Shown: positions 21,530 to 33,300, counted from the stretch's first letter. The stretch: DNA of 64,000 nt from Eublepharis macularius (GCF_028583425.1 NC_072800.1:94953001-95017000); one strand, 5' to 3'. Translations and numbers: made by a program. The notes: generated by a model not told the origin, from the letters alone.

Positions 21530-22907
21530 TGCTGGAGTAGAACGAAGGCGCCCGAGGCCTACAAAGCTATTGGTGTTTGGGGCCGGCATGGCCAATCAGA
21601 ACTGTTGCCTTGTAGCCAATCGCTGTGCTTAAAAGTAGATACTTGTATATAGTTCATGCAAACAAAGGATTCTAGCTGCTTACGTTGTATTGGTTGTTGT
21701 AAAAGTGGGAGTGGTTTCTACAAGTATAAATTGGTTACTGTTGAGCCTGAGTTTTTAGTCTATCTGCTTCCAGCTTCCAATAAAGATGTTATTATAATAA
21801 AGAGCTGTTAATCTCAATATATAATACTGGCGACGAGGATGGGATCAGAAGGTGGGTAGGCAGCCCTGCGATGCCAAGAGCGAAACCACTCCTGTTGCTG
21901 GGGAACTGTTGCCTCGGCTGACCCAGAGCTAAAACACAGCCACCCTGTCGCAATTCACCGATAGTGAATCATGGTCACCAAGGGCCATTTTGAAGCTTTT
22001 GACTCAACCTCCGAGGACTGGGAGTCATACATCGCAAGGTTCGAGTTGTACCTTGAGGTGAACAAGGCCACTGATGTGGACCTCCAGAGAGCAACCTTCT
22101 TCAGCATCTGGGGGCAGTCCACTTTTGACATAGCCTGGGCACTCATGGTGCCGGCTCAGCTCCAAGCTATGGCATTCAACATAATTAAAGACCGGCTCCG
22201 AGACCACTACTTACCACAGCCATCAAAGATCGCCAGCCGGCACGCTTTCTACAAGCGGGACCAAGCCCAGGCTGAGTCGGTGACCATTTTTGTTACAGCT
22301 CTCCAGCAAGCAGCATGACAATGCAACTTCACTGACCTAGAGACTACGCTCCGAGATCGACTAGTATGTGGTCTGCGGGACGAGAAACTGCAATGTCAGT
22401 TGTTTGCCAAGAAGGAACTCATGTTCAAGGAAGCCCTCAAGGAGGCACTAGCAGCAGAAGCAGCTGACCAGTCGACAAGAGAGGTATGCCAGTCACGGAG
22501 TACTCCCCTAGCAAAAAAGGTGGAACCGGTCCATCATGAGAGCATTGAGAGTGATTCAGGGGACGATGACGAAGTTCACATGACTCAACTGGTACAGTCC
22601 AAGCGAACCGGACCGCAATGCACTAACAGGTTGCCCTGCACCAGCTATGGAGGAAGCCACGACTGGAAGTCCTGCAAATTCCACGAAGCCAAATGCTGGG
22701 CTTGCCAAAAGAGAGGGCACATCGCACATGCATGCAGGGCACCCAAGAGCAGAGGCTCCCCACCACAGACTGCAACGACAACGGTCGGAATGGAAGGGTT
22801 TTTTCCAGACTGAAGAATGCCACTCTGTGACCAAGTGCTCCTGCTGTACCACAGTCCTGAACACCCAAATACCCACCAGAGAGAAGATCAGGGTAATGGT
22901 GCACATC
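21530..22907 (+). mobile_element. Ty3/Gypsy fossil: 5' LTR, primer-binding site and gag part
   Basis: An LTR-like stretch (about 21530-21826) begins TGTTATGT and contains a poly(A) signal AATAAAG. It is followed by TGGCGACGAGGATGGG, a likely primer-binding site. The next 850 bases resemble a Gypsy gag, with capsid-like sequence and one zinc knuckle (CWACQKRGHIAHAC). pol and the 3' LTR are not found. The element is broken and 3' truncated, with a small DNA transposon directly following at 22908. It is older than the Gypsy at 29931-36884. Confidence 0.75.
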
Positions 22908-23187
22908 AAGGTATAAAGTAATAAACTGCTTATCTAGTGCTCACCTAATAGAACACTAGGTATCCGCAGGAAGAGAAAACCATTGTACCGTTTGAGAATT
23001 CCATGCTTTATGAAGTGTTCTATTAAGTGAGCCTAAAACCGCCCCTGAGAAAGTCCAGCTGATGAAACACCGAGATTTACAGCCAGCCTTGCGTTGGGCG
23101 GAGTGGTTCCTGCCCCGTTGGGCACTTTGGCTTCTCAGGGTCACCGAAAGAGAAAAAAGAGATAAGCAGTTTATTACTTTATACCTT
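22908..23187. mobile_element. Short DNA transposon (MITE) with 28-bp inverted repeats
   Basis: The left end AAGGTATAAAGTAATAAACT... is matched exactly in reverse at the right end (...AGTTTATTACTTTATACCTT), giving near-perfect 28-bp termini around about 225 bp of non-coding DNA. It abuts the gag fossil and probably inserted into it. Family not assigned. Confidence 0.75.
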
Positions 23188-23519
23188 TGACCTCTGTGAT
23201 ACTTATCCTTCGGATGGTCTTCTCACATCGTTTCTCCAGCTAAATAAATAAATAAAGAAAAAGAAAAAACTACGTCACTCTTAAGTATTTATAGACTGTA
23301 TTTCTGGCACTTTGCAGCTTTGAGCATTTCTGCCTAGCAGCTATACAAAACTATCTTGTTGTGGTTTACATCTTGTCTATAGGAATAGTCTGTATTTATG
23401 ATATATTTATTCATACTTGTTAACTTATTTAACTTATTAGAGCACTAGCTACTATTAATTAAATTCTATTTTTTTCCTTTGGGGTTACTTATATTTTCCC
23501 TCCGGTTGTGGGTTACCAT

Positions 23520-23585
23520 TTTTTGTTCTTTCATTCGTTCGTTCGTTCGTTCATTCATTCTCTTTCTCTCTTTCTTTCCTTCTTA
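23520..23585 (+). repeat. Microsatellite (TTCG/TTCA)n and CT-rich tract
   Basis: CATTCGTTCGTTCGTTCGTT followed by CATTCATTC and CTTTCTCTCTTTC runs. Confidence 0.85.
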
Positions 23586-23639
23586 CCATTTTTTGTTCTA
23601 GTTTCATTTGGAGGGGAGTCTCTCTTTTTGTATCCTGGT

Positions 23640-25290
23640 CCTAGTCGAGGCAAGGTGAAACTCGTTGGGGCCAGGGATCACCAGTAGATGTTTATCTGCT
23701 GAGCAGAGCACCCTCCAGGGAACATATAGTGAGAGGCAGTCCCGTAGGTATCTGGTTCCCAGGTATGCTGGTCCCAGTCCACCAAGGCCTTAAGGGTTAA
23801 AGCCAACACCTTGAACCTGATTTGGAATTCCCTTGGGATTCTGCTTTAGCGGAATTCTGCCTGAATGTAGACAAAAGCCTTTTGTTGCTCTTCCTGGATC
23901 TTTGTTGCTCTTCCTGGATCTATCTGCAGCCTTTGATGCAACAAATCACACTATCTTGTTGAGGCGTTTGGAAGTAGAAGTAGATATCAGGGGATGTATT
24001 TGGGACTGGTTTAAATCGTTCCTCATGGGACAGACTCAAAGTGTTGCTATTGGAGACCAACTATCTTCAGAGTGGGAATTATCTTGTGGAGTTCCACAAG
24101 GCATAATCTTATCCTCTATGTTGTTCAACCTCTGTAAAAGCCTTTAGGAGAACTCATCCATAGCTATGGAATTGGATGCCATCAATATGCAGATGAGACC
24201 CAGCTCTATATCTCACTATCAAAATCACCACGGAATGCAGAAGAAATCTTAGATCACTGTTTGATAGCTGTGGTCAAATGGCTGAAAACAAACAAATCGA
24301 AACTGAACCCAGACAAGATGAAAGTGATGCTAGTTTGAAAAACAGAGACCTTGAAGGACACTCTGCTCCCCACTTTCAATAGGGTGCAGTTGACCCTGGC
24401 TGGCTTATTTAAGAACTTTGGGGTTATACTAGACCCAGCGCTGCTGCTAGAGAAGCAAGTAAATGCAGCTGTAAAAAATTACTACTGTAATGCACTCTGT
24501 GTAGGTCTCTCCTCAAGGCTGACTGGGATACTCCAGCTAGTGCAAAATGCTGCACCTTGTTTACTCCCAGGAGCTGAAGGGAGCACGCACATCACTCCCC
24601 TTCTGCAGTCACTCCATTGGCTTCCCATGAGTTACTTGGCTCAATTCAAGGTCAAAACTATCACATTCAAAGCCCATCATGGCCTTGGCCCCTCATCTCT
24701 GTGCAATCGTCTCTTCTCCTATGTTCTGCCACAGCAGCTTTGCTCATCTGAACAGGGCCTTCCACAGATACCCCCTGCAGTTAGGCAAAATCAGCAGCTG
24801 CCCGCACTCGTGCTTTCTCTGTCGTTGCTCCCACCTTACGGAACAGCCTACCTGAGGAGGTCAAGGAAGTTCCCGCTTTCCTGGCTTTCAGAAAACTATA
24901 CGAGACTGAAGTATTCAGGAGGGCTTAGATTACAGGACTGGGTCATAAGAAATAGCTCGGAGAGATTCCTTGGTAAGGAGAGAAATAAACCTTTCGCTAT
25001 TGGGTACTGTTTGTTGATGTAGATGTGGGCCTACTAGTGAGTTTCCACGTTGCTAAACATGTCATGGAAATTAGTTGTGCATTGTTTCAGATGGATTTCA
25101 TCTCTGTGCTCGGCTCTATGCCTATTTAAAAAAATGTGTGCTACCATTCCCTATTGTATCTGTTTTCTTGAATGTTATTCACTGTTATACTTTGCTCAGT
25201 GAATGGCCTAGCTGTCAGTTATATTGTATTGTCACTTCTACTGTAATCCGTCTTGGATCTCAGTGAGAAAGGTGAACTATAATAAATAAA
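23640..25290 (+). mobile_element. L2-like LINE, 5' truncated, decayed
   Basis: Reverse-transcriptase blocks appear in order: LDLSAAFDATNHTILLRRL (motif A region), LSCGVPQGIILSSMLFNL (motif B), HQYADETQLYISL (catalytic motif, usually YADD), then LNPDKMKVML. The C-terminal end reads FKAHHGLGPSSLCNRLFSY and PPYGTAYLRRSRKFPLSWL. The 3' tail TTGGATCTCAGTGAGAAAGG ends in ATAAATAAATAAATA. Stops and frameshifts divide it into several frames, so it is dead. Positions 23640-23830 may be a separate unnamed repeat. Confidence 0.8.
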
Positions 25291-25319
25291 TAAATAGGTG
25301 GTGGTGGTGGTGGTGTATT

Positions 25320-25570
25320 GCGCCTTCAATATCTCACTTTTAAGAAATTCCCAACTGAATTCCCTTCTCCCTGAGTATTTCTAACCATGGGATTCAACCC
25401 AGCATTTCTTTAAGCTTGTTAAAATTAGCTTTTCTAAAGTCCAATTTATATGTCAGCTGTTCAGCTTTCCCTTTCTCCAGGATCTAGAATTTCAAAATGA
25501 CGTGGTGACTACTACTCAGGGTTCCTACAGCCGCCATCTCGTCAATCAGTTCTTCCCTGTTGATGTGAAT
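25320..25570 (-). repeat. LINE-derived fragment (CR1-like, tentative)
   Basis: The words AAGTCCAATTTATATGTCAGC and GTGAATCAGATCCAGGATAGT resemble widespread sauropsid CR1 5' or internal sequence read on the minus strand. No frame survives. Confidence 0.3.
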
Positions 25571-25579
25571 CAGATCCAG

Positions 25580-26032
25580 GATAGTATTAGAAATCGTTAT
25601 ATTTTGTGTGGTAGCAGAGTTACCCTGTCAAATGCTTTTCCCCTAGTGCCGTGATTAATCCTTGGGTAATCAAATTGTAGAAAAGATAAAACATACAGTT
25701 TATTGAGGTAGATTCAATTCATGGCCATATCCAGAAGCAGAAAAAAAAGAGTCTAGCCTTTCCCTTTTTACCAACGGCCACCTTGTGTGACATTGAGGCC
25801 GGGTGTGGGAGTGTGTAGGAAGCCTTCATGGCAGGAGCTCTGAGAAAGACATCCATACTCTTGGAAGTAAAGAATCTCCCAAAAGTACGTATCTTTCAAG
25901 AGACACCGAAATGGAGGAGTCAGGAGGCGTTCCCGCCTTAGACAAAGGGAACCAACGAAAGAGTAACACATACAAACAGAGAGACATGCAAGGCCCCCCC
26001 CCCCATTTTCCAAGGCATGCTGAGTTGCCTGT
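25580..26032 (-). mobile_element. LTR-like repeat, copy 1 (possible solo LTR)
   Basis: Shares its whole order of blocks with 39580-40056: ATTAGAAATCGTTAT at one end, TTGTAGAAAAGAT, ACAGTTTATTGA (an AATAAA on the minus strand), CAGGAGCTC and GCTGAGTTGCCTGTT at the other. Length near 450 bp, a minus-strand poly(A) signal and unrelated flanks suggest solo LTRs of one endogenous retrovirus family. No internal genes are adjacent. Confidence 0.45.
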
Positions 26033-26524
26033 TTCAGCAGACTCCCTTGTTTCCTTCTCCACTTTCTGGAAGATGAAATTGTCAGCAAGACAAGTCAGAA
26101 ACTTATTAGACTTTTCCTTTTTAGCAGAGTTTTATTTCCAACAAATATCAGGGTAATTGATACGTTTTTATCTTCAGTTCAGTTCACTCATGCCTTCTCC
26201 ATCCTGCAGGCCAGCCTGAAACCTTTAGTGAAAGGAGTCCAGAGCAGATCAGTCATCCAGGAAGACCTGGAGCTGTTCTGCAAATGTTCTATCATCTTGC
26301 TCAGAAAAGGTGATTAATGGCTGTTTGATAATTAGCCACATCATTCTTTTCCAGCAATGGTTTTTACAGTGACGGATAGATAACTGCTTCATTTTGGAAC
26401 TGAAGAAAGGCACCCTAAGTTAGTAACCAGTTTATGATGGACATCAGGGGCTCATTGATATGATCTTTCATAGATCAGCAACTAGAATGCTCAGGGATCC
26501 AAAATACAAGCGGTAGCCTCCACG

Positions 26525-26905
26525 CTGCTGCAACACAAGATCCGGGGCCAATGGCACCTTAAAAACCAATTAGATATCCCTGGTATTTGAGAGGGAGCTT
26601 TAACTCTCAAAAGCTCATGCCTTGGTCTTTAAAGTGTTATTTCACTCAGATCTTGCTGTTCGACTGCAGACCCACACGGATAACCACTTGAAACTACTTT
26701 GGTGAAATACAGTTATCTATCAGGTTGCTGCATCAAAAGCAAAACTTATTTTCATTTTCTAATTCTAGGAGACTTGTGGAGACTTATCTGTTGGTGTTTA
26801 TCACAGTTGACCAATTTGCTCACACGTATCTTTGGTAAGCTCCTCCACAGCATTTTTGGAAAGCCATTGATAATTTGGAGATAACATAAAAAAAACTGAG
26901 GTCGG
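26525..26905 (+). repeat. Second copy of the Penelope-tail plus leader-exon segment
   Basis: Colinear with 20005-20410: the inverted arms and worn hammerhead-like core (26560-26640), the line TACAGTTATCTATCAGGTTGC, the acceptor TTCATTTTCTAATTCTAG, and then the exon-like stretch CTTATCTGTTGGTGTTTATC up to TTTG|GTAAGC. The start codon of copy 1 is TTG here and two codons are missing, so this copy cannot supply the same start. It still keeps the open frame and the phase-1 donor. Either it is a decayed duplicate exon or both belong to a repeat. Confidence 0.5.
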
Positions 26906-27055
26906 TAAAATGAGTACCCAGTTTCCTGGGGTTAAAGTGTAGATGACTGGGGAGGGCAATGGCAAACCACCCCGTAACAAAAAGTCTGCCAAGAAAACGT
27001 CGTGATGCGACATCCACCCCCCCCCCATGGGTCAGTAATGACTTTACCTTTTACC
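26895..27055 (+). repeat. tRNA-related SINE, 3' body
   Basis: Contains CTGAGGTCGGTAAAATGAGTACCCAGTTTCCTGG, the CAATGGCAAACCACCCCGTAAC block and AAGAAAACGTCGTGATGCGACATC, ending in a C-run and CCATGGGTCAGTAATGAC. The same body with its tRNA-like head is at 42445-42690. Similar SINEs are abundant in lizards. Confidence 0.7.
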
Positions 27056-27179
27056 TTTTCCTAATAATCCCTAGCACGGATTTTGCCTTTTTCACTGCTG
27101 CCTCAGACTCAACATTTTTATTCATAAACCACAAGATCTCTTTCCTGGTCAGTCACCCACACTTCAGGCTCCGTTGGTA

Positions 27180-27600
27180 TGCTTACTAGTTGCCTGCGGG
27201 TGGAGGGCAATCTCCTGGGGGATTGCCCCATTGGCTGCAGATTGCTGGCAATTGGTACCAATCCTCCCCAGCACACACTGGGGGAAACCTGGGAAAGCAC
27301 ACATTGGGCATGCTCACAGTGGGACACGACAATGTCCCTTCCCGAAGTGACGTTGTTGTGCTGGCCGTGGGTGTGCTCCTGTGCTTCTCTGGTGCCAATT
27401 TTGGCCCCAAACTGGCCAGAATTAGCCCCATGCAAAGTTTGGGAGCACGCCCATGGCCGGTGTGGTGATATCACTTCCTGGAAGTGATGTCATCACATCT
27501 CTCCAGGAGCTTGTGCTAAACCACATAAGTCCTGGGAAGGTTTAGGGACCCGGGAGCCCTATGCATTGGTGTATATTTAAAGTTGGGGTTTTTTTTTTGC
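27180..27600. other. GC-moderate unique-looking or unnamed repeat DNA
   Basis: Short chance frames on both strands. A self-complementary stretch GATATCACTTCCTGGAAGTGATGTC lies at about 27466-27490. No gene or known element is supported. Confidence 0.3.
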
Positions 27601-27627
27601 TCCAACGTGCAATCATCTCAATAGACA

Positions 27628-27860
27628 TCATAGAATCATAGGGTTGGAAAGGATCTCCAGGGTCATCTAGGCCAACCCCCTGCACAACGCAGGAAATTCC
27701 CAACCACCTCCCCTCAACACCCCCAGTGTGACCCCTGCTCCATGCCCAGAAAATGGCAAAACACCGTCAGGATCCCTAGCCAGACTGGCCTGGAGGAAAT
27801 TGTGTCCTGATCCCAAAGTGGCAATCAGCATTACTCTGGGCGTGTAAGGAGGGGCCACGA
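27628..27860 (-). repeat. CR1 LINE 3' end, minus strand
   Basis: Starts CATAGAATCATAGGGTTGGAAAGGATCTCC with CTAGGCCAACCCCCTGCA, the reverse complement of a CR1 tail, and continues through the 3' UTR words TGGCCTGGAGGAAATTG and CACTGGGCGTG-like sequence. Confidence 0.8.
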
Positions 27861-28084
27861 GAACGAAGCCCTGGTGCCGCCCTTCCTGCCCTTGCTTCTC
27901 ATGATCTGCCCAGGGTCACAGCATCAGCACGGCTGTCAGGGGGCCCCCTTGCTTGCTCACCCTCCGTTCCAGGTCATGTACGGACTGATTAAATAGCATG
28001 AGTCCCAATATCCTTCGCATTGAGGCTCTCCTGGCACCTGGGCCGTTTCCACACGCCTTACCTGGAAATTCTTTTTATTTGTCT

Positions 28085-28260
28085 TGGCTCAGTTTTCCAG
28101 CCTGTCAAGATCATCCTGTGTCTTTACTCTGTCTTCAACCATATTTGCCACGCCTCCCAACTTAGTATCATCTGCAAATTAATAAGCATTCCCTCTATTC
28201 CTTCATCCAAATCATTTATAAAAATGTTGAACAGAAAGAACAGAATCCTCCTCTTCTAAC
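28085..28260 (-). repeat. Old CR1/L3-like fragment
   Basis: TCAAGATCATCCTGTGTC, TTAGTATCATCTGCAAATTAA and CAAATCATTTATAAAAATGTTGAACAG form a pattern widely repeated in amniote genomes. It has no intact frame. Confidence 0.5.
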
Positions 28261-28264
28261 ACTG

Positions 28265-28815
28265 GGCCCCTCATAACCGCAGGGCTGCCTCCCCCCCTAT
28301 GCTCTGCCGTGGCAGCTTTGCTCATCTGAGCAGGGCCTTCTGCAGGTGGCACCCTGCAACTGGGCTAAATGAACAGCTGCCCGCACACGGGCTTCCTCGG
28401 TGGTGGCCCCCACCTTATGGAACGGCCTGCCAGAAAAGGTCAGGAAAGCTCCCACTCTCCTGGCTTTCTGCAAACTATTCAGGACTAAATTATCCAGGAG
28501 GGCTTTTTGACTCAGGTAATAAGAGTTATGTTGTGAGAAATGACTTGGAGACAGAAGGAGAGAGACTGGTAAAGGGACACGGACTGCAGCCTATTCCACT
28601 GGGTACTTTCTGTTGATGTATGTTTCTTCATTGTTAAAGATATCACATTTAATTACTTATGTTTTGTTTCAGCAATGTTTCATCTTTGTTTTCAAATTTC
28701 TGCTACCCATACCCTATCCTGTTTGTTCACTGAATGTCCCAGCTGTTGATCATATCACTGTGTCATCTGCCTTGGGTCTCAATGAGAAAGGTGGACTATA
28801 AATAAAACAAATAAA
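28265..28815 (+). repeat. L2-like LINE 3' end
   Basis: Parallels 24690-25290: TATGCTCTGCCGTGGCAGC, GGAACGGCCTGCCAGAAAAGGTC, CCAGGAGGGCTTTTTGA and the tail CTTGGGTCTCAATGAGAAAGGTGGACTATAAATAAAAC. 5' truncated. Confidence 0.75.
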
Positions 28816-29118
28816 ATTTTCCACAGGGACCATATGGCAATTCTTATGTCTGCACATGCCTAGCCCCCTTTTTCTAGCGGTGTACTGATATATCAAAATA
28901 GCTCATGTACAACAAAAAAGGGGGAAATGGGGAGGGGGTGGAGCTGTGCTGCTGCTGCTGACAACAGCACCCTGGCTCAAAAACCCTCTTAAGGCACATC
29001 TGTTAAAAAACAACAACCACCAGTGTGGAAAAATGTGGAGGAAGGGAAGATGTGCGGAAGCGCCATGCTCAATGGGACTCCAGTGCTAGAGAACTGCTCA
29101 GAAAAGCATGGGTATTGA

Positions 29119-29378
29119 CAGGGCTTTTTTTCAGGGGGAACGCGGGGGAACGGAGTTCCGGAACCTCTTGGGAATGGTCACATGGCTGGTGGCCCCGCCC
29201 CCTGATCTCCAGACCGAGGGGAGTTGAGATTGCCCTCCGCGCCGCCTAGCGGCACGGAGGGCAATCTCAACTCCCCTCTGTCTGGAGATCAGGGGGCGGG
29301 GCCACCAGCCATGTGACCATTTTCTCCGAGGGCAACCCGCTAAGTTCCACCACCTCTTTTCCCAGAAAAAAAGCCCTG
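29119..29378. mobile_element. Palindromic hAT-like MITE with 8-bp target duplication
   Basis: Ends CAGGGCTTTTTTTC and GAAAAAAAGCCCTG are exact inverted repeats. Flanks GGTATTGA (29111-29118) and GGTATTGT (29379-29386) form an 8-bp duplication with one mismatch, as for hAT transposition. Most of the interior is one near-perfect hairpin around GCCGCCTAGCGGC at about 29244. It has no coding capacity. Confidence 0.85.
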
Positions 29379-29386
29379 GGTATTGT

Positions 29387-29754
29387 CATGTGTGCAGAAA
29401 ACCCCAAAGTTACCATAAAGGAGGTTTTTCTTTGCTTCTGCTTAACAAGGAAAGCCCTGGGAGGGGTCCCACAAGAAGCTTCCAAACAAAGTGGGGGCAT
29501 GTTGTGCTTCACATGCCTGTGTGGATACAAACTTCATTGCGATCTTTCCCAAAATATCACATCACAGCAGCTTCGGGAAAGGTTGCAGGAAAGGGGGAGA
29601 AAGTCAAGAAGGGCACAAAAGCTGTGGGGAGACAAGAAAAACCCCACTTTCCAACAGCATCTGCCCATGTGGAGGTAGCCTAAGGCACTATTATCAAATA
29701 ATTCACTACCAGGAGAAGAGCTGATTCATTTCGGTGGAAGTGCGTTCTGTTTTT
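29387..29754. other. Intergenic sequence, nothing recognised
   Basis: Short plus-strand frames have no family resemblance. No repeat recognised. Confidence 0.35.
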
Positions 29755-29865
29755 GCTGCTCCCCTTCTCCATTTGATCCTCCAAACAGCCCTGTGAGGAA
29801 GGTGAGGCTGATGGTGCGTGACTGGCTGAAGGTCACCCCGCGAGCTTCCACTGTAGCAATGAAGG
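29755..29865 (+). repeat. SINE/LINE-like conserved tail fragment
   Basis: CCTCCAAACAGCCCTGTGAGGAAGGTGAGGCTGA followed by ACTGGCTGAAGGTCACCCCGCGAGC is a very common amniote repeat body (MIR-like or L2-mobilised). Confidence 0.5.
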
Positions 29866-29930
29866 AAAAACCAGGAAAGCCTTCAAGTGCTTCAATTGTA
29901 TATTGTTCTAACCCTATAAACTGTCTTTTC

Positions 29931-30347
29931 TGTCAGCCTGTGGCTAGATAAGGCTCTTCCTACAGGTTCCCTTTCAAAAGCAAACAAGAGTCCGTTGATT
30001 GAATAAGGAAACTCTACTGCAGAAAAGGTCCATTATAGTCCACTGTCCTGAATGGAAGACTCAGGATGGTACACAGTCATTGTTACCAATGAAGGGCAAA
30101 GCATGAGGTACAGAGTAACAATTCCCATCTGCATCAGCCTCCCCCCACAGTTCTCAAAACAACATCTTTCAGTCCTGGGAAGCTGCTCTCCTTCAAGGCC
30201 AATGCTTGGTGGAACGGTGTTAGACAAAACAGTCTCCTCCGGTGGGAATGCTGCCTGGGAACTGGTGCACCTGCGAGGAAAGCACTTAAACACTAGAAGC
30301 ATTAGAAAATGGAGTCAGTACAGTTTACACATACACTGGACCTGACA
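29931..30347 (-). repeat. 3' LTR of the Gypsy element
   Basis: 417 bp, from TGTCAGGTCC to GGCTGACA on the minus strand, almost identical to the LTR at 36468-36884. The polypurine tract lies directly beside it at about 30348-30365. Confidence 0.95.
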
Positions 30348-30358
30348 TTCTGCCCCCC

Positions 30359-33300
30359 TTAAAACAGATCCCCCCCTGGTTTATATGGGTAACGAGTATG
30401 AAAAGCTTTGGTTAATCTAGGAGCATGAACATGTACAGAGTTCACCCACTCATCGTAGCCAGAATCGAAATCCTTCCACCTAATGAGGTAAAAAAGTTGA
30501 TTTCGTTTGAATTTAGAGTCCAAAATTTGTTGCACTTCATAATGTATTTGGTCGTCCATCAAAGTTGGAATGGGTGGAGCTTTGATGTGCCACTTGTCGT
30601 CGGTGGGAGCCCTTTTGAGGAGACTGACATGGAATGTATCATGAACATGGCGCAAGTTCTTGGGTAAATTTACAGCAACAGTCACTTTATTGATTACTTT
30701 GCGTACCGGGAAAGGTCCAAGGAACTTTAACGCTAGTTTGCGGCTTGTCTGAGCTAGTTTCAGGTTCTTGGTGGAAATATAAACATGATCTCCAGGTTGT
30801 AAATCCCATTCGGCCGCACGATGGCGATCTGCGTACTTTTTGTAATCCAGTTTGGCTTTTTCGAGGTGTTTCTTAATAAGAGTCCACTGTTGCGCGGCCT
30901 CCCCCCACCAGGAAGATACATCAGGCGAACTAGAGGAATGGAAAGGGGGAGTGTCCAACGGGAAGGGGTTGAAGTGAGCTCCATATACAACTTTGAAAGG
31001 GGCCTCCCCAGTGGAAGCATGCACACTGTTGTTGTATGAGAATTCAGCCAGAGGGAGAAGATCCACCCAATTATCTTGTTGAAAATTAATGTAGCAACGA
31101 AGGAACTGTTCTAAAATCTGATTAGTTTTTTCGGATTGTCCGTCGGTTTGTGGGTGGTGGCTTGAGCTGATTCCTTGCTCAATATTCAACATTCGCAAAA
31201 GCTCCCGCCAGAAGTTGGCAACGAACTGTCCGCCGCGATCCGAAATCACCTTGGACGGAAAAGAATGTAATTTTACGATGTGTTTTAAGAATAAATCCGC
31301 CAGTTTTCGAGCGGTGGGTATAGCAGTACATGGAATAAAATGAGCTTGTTTGGAGAACAGATCTACTACGACTAAAATGCAATTATGTCCTTTCGAAAGG
31401 GGTAAATCAGTGATAAAGTCCATAGATATTATTTCCCAAGGTCTGTTAGGTGTTTCCAATGGTTGTAGGAGACCTGGAGGTTTCCCTTTCCGGGTTTTGG
31501 CGCTGAGGCAAATGGGGCAGGAGCTAACGTATTGGGAAATGTCTTTGCGCATGCCCGGCCACCAGAATTGCCATTGTATTAGATGCAACGTTTTCAGATA
31601 CCCGTAATGACCAGCAGTGGGGGCATCATGACATCGCTGTAATACCTCCCGTCGGAGGCTGTCCGGGACATAAAATTTGCTTCCAGCTAACCAATCCCCC
31701 TGTGGGGATTGGGTCAGTTTGTTTCTAGGCGCTTTATCCCCCTCCTTTTCCACTTCAGTTTTAAGTTTCGATTTCCACTCCTGGTTGTGCGGGAGGGGCT
31801 GGCTTGCTCGGCTGCGGGTAGTCACCACGCCTCCCAATTGCGTAGGTGAGAATACCGTGTCTACCGTCTCCTCCCGTTTGCTTTTGTGTTGGGGCATGCG
31901 CGATAGGGCGTCTGCCAGAAAGTTAGTCTTGCCCGGGAGGTAATTTAAAGTGAAATTGAATTTGGAGAAGAATTCTGCCCATCGCAATTGTTTGGCATTC
32001 AGTCTGCGTGGGCTTCGAAGGGCCTCCAGATTTTTATGATCTGTCCAAACCTCGAAGGGGTATCGCGCCCCCTCCAGCCAATGTCTCCAGTTAGTGAGGG
32101 CTGCCTTTACTGCAAAAGCTTCCTTCTCCCACACATTCCAATTTCTTTCTGCATCTGAAAACTTCCTTGACAGGAATGCACAAGGCCGCAGTTTCCCATC
32201 CTCCCCCTTCTGCAATAATACCCCTCCTATCGCCGTATCGCTGGCATCGACTTGCACTATGAAAGGGTACTCTTCATTGGGGTGGCAGAGGATGGGTTCT
32301 GTTACAAATTGCCCTTTCAGGCATTCGAAAGCAGTTTGGCAATCGGATGTCCATTGTAATTTGGAGGAGGGTTTTTTAGCCTGGTCCCCTTTATTTTTTG
32401 TTTTTAACAGTTCCGTTAAGGGGAGCGTGATCTGGGCGAAGTTTGCTATAAAGTCTCTATAGAAGTTGGCAAAACCCAGGAATGACTGCAGTTCTTTGCG
32501 GGTGGTGGGAGTTTGCCATTCTTGGATCGCTTGTACTTTGGCTGGATCCATTTTTAATCCCTCTTGGGAGATACAGTACCCAAGGTAAGTGAGTTCAGTT
32601 TTATGGAAATCACATTTGGACAACTTGATGGGTAGTTTATTATTCATCAAGGTGGCCAGGACTTTTTGCACCATTTGAATGTGTTCTTCCTCTGTGTCCG
32701 AATAAATTAATACATCATCAAGGTACACCACCACCCCTTTATAAAGGAATTCGTGTAGAACTTCATTTATCATGGACATGAATACAGACGGGGCTCCCGC
32801 CAATCCAAAAGGCATAACTAAGTATTCATACTGTCCGAGGGGTGTATTAAATGCGGTTTTCCACTCATCCCCTGCCTTGATACGGACGTGGAAGTAAGCA
32901 TCTTTTAAATCTAATTTTGTAAAGATCTTACCTTGGGCCACGACGTTGAGAAGGTCTCGGATGAGCGGGATGGGATAGGCGTTGTTGGTGGACACAGCAT
33001 TAAGTCCTCTAAAGTCCGTGCACAGCCGAAGTCCCCCATCTTTTTTCTTCACGAAGAGAACCGGAGCGGCATGGGGGCTATTGGCTGGGCGGATGAACCC
33101 TCTTTGAAGATTGGTGTCGATAAATTTCCGGAGCTCTTCTCGTTCATGGAGACTCATGGGATAGAGTCGTCCTTTGGGCAGTGAGGCTCCAGGTAAAATT
33201 TCCACCGCACAGTCAGTTCGTCGGTGCGGGGGTAAAGTATCAGCTTCTTCTTCGGAGAAAGCATTCAGAAAGGGCCAATACGGTTCGGGTATTTGGTTTA

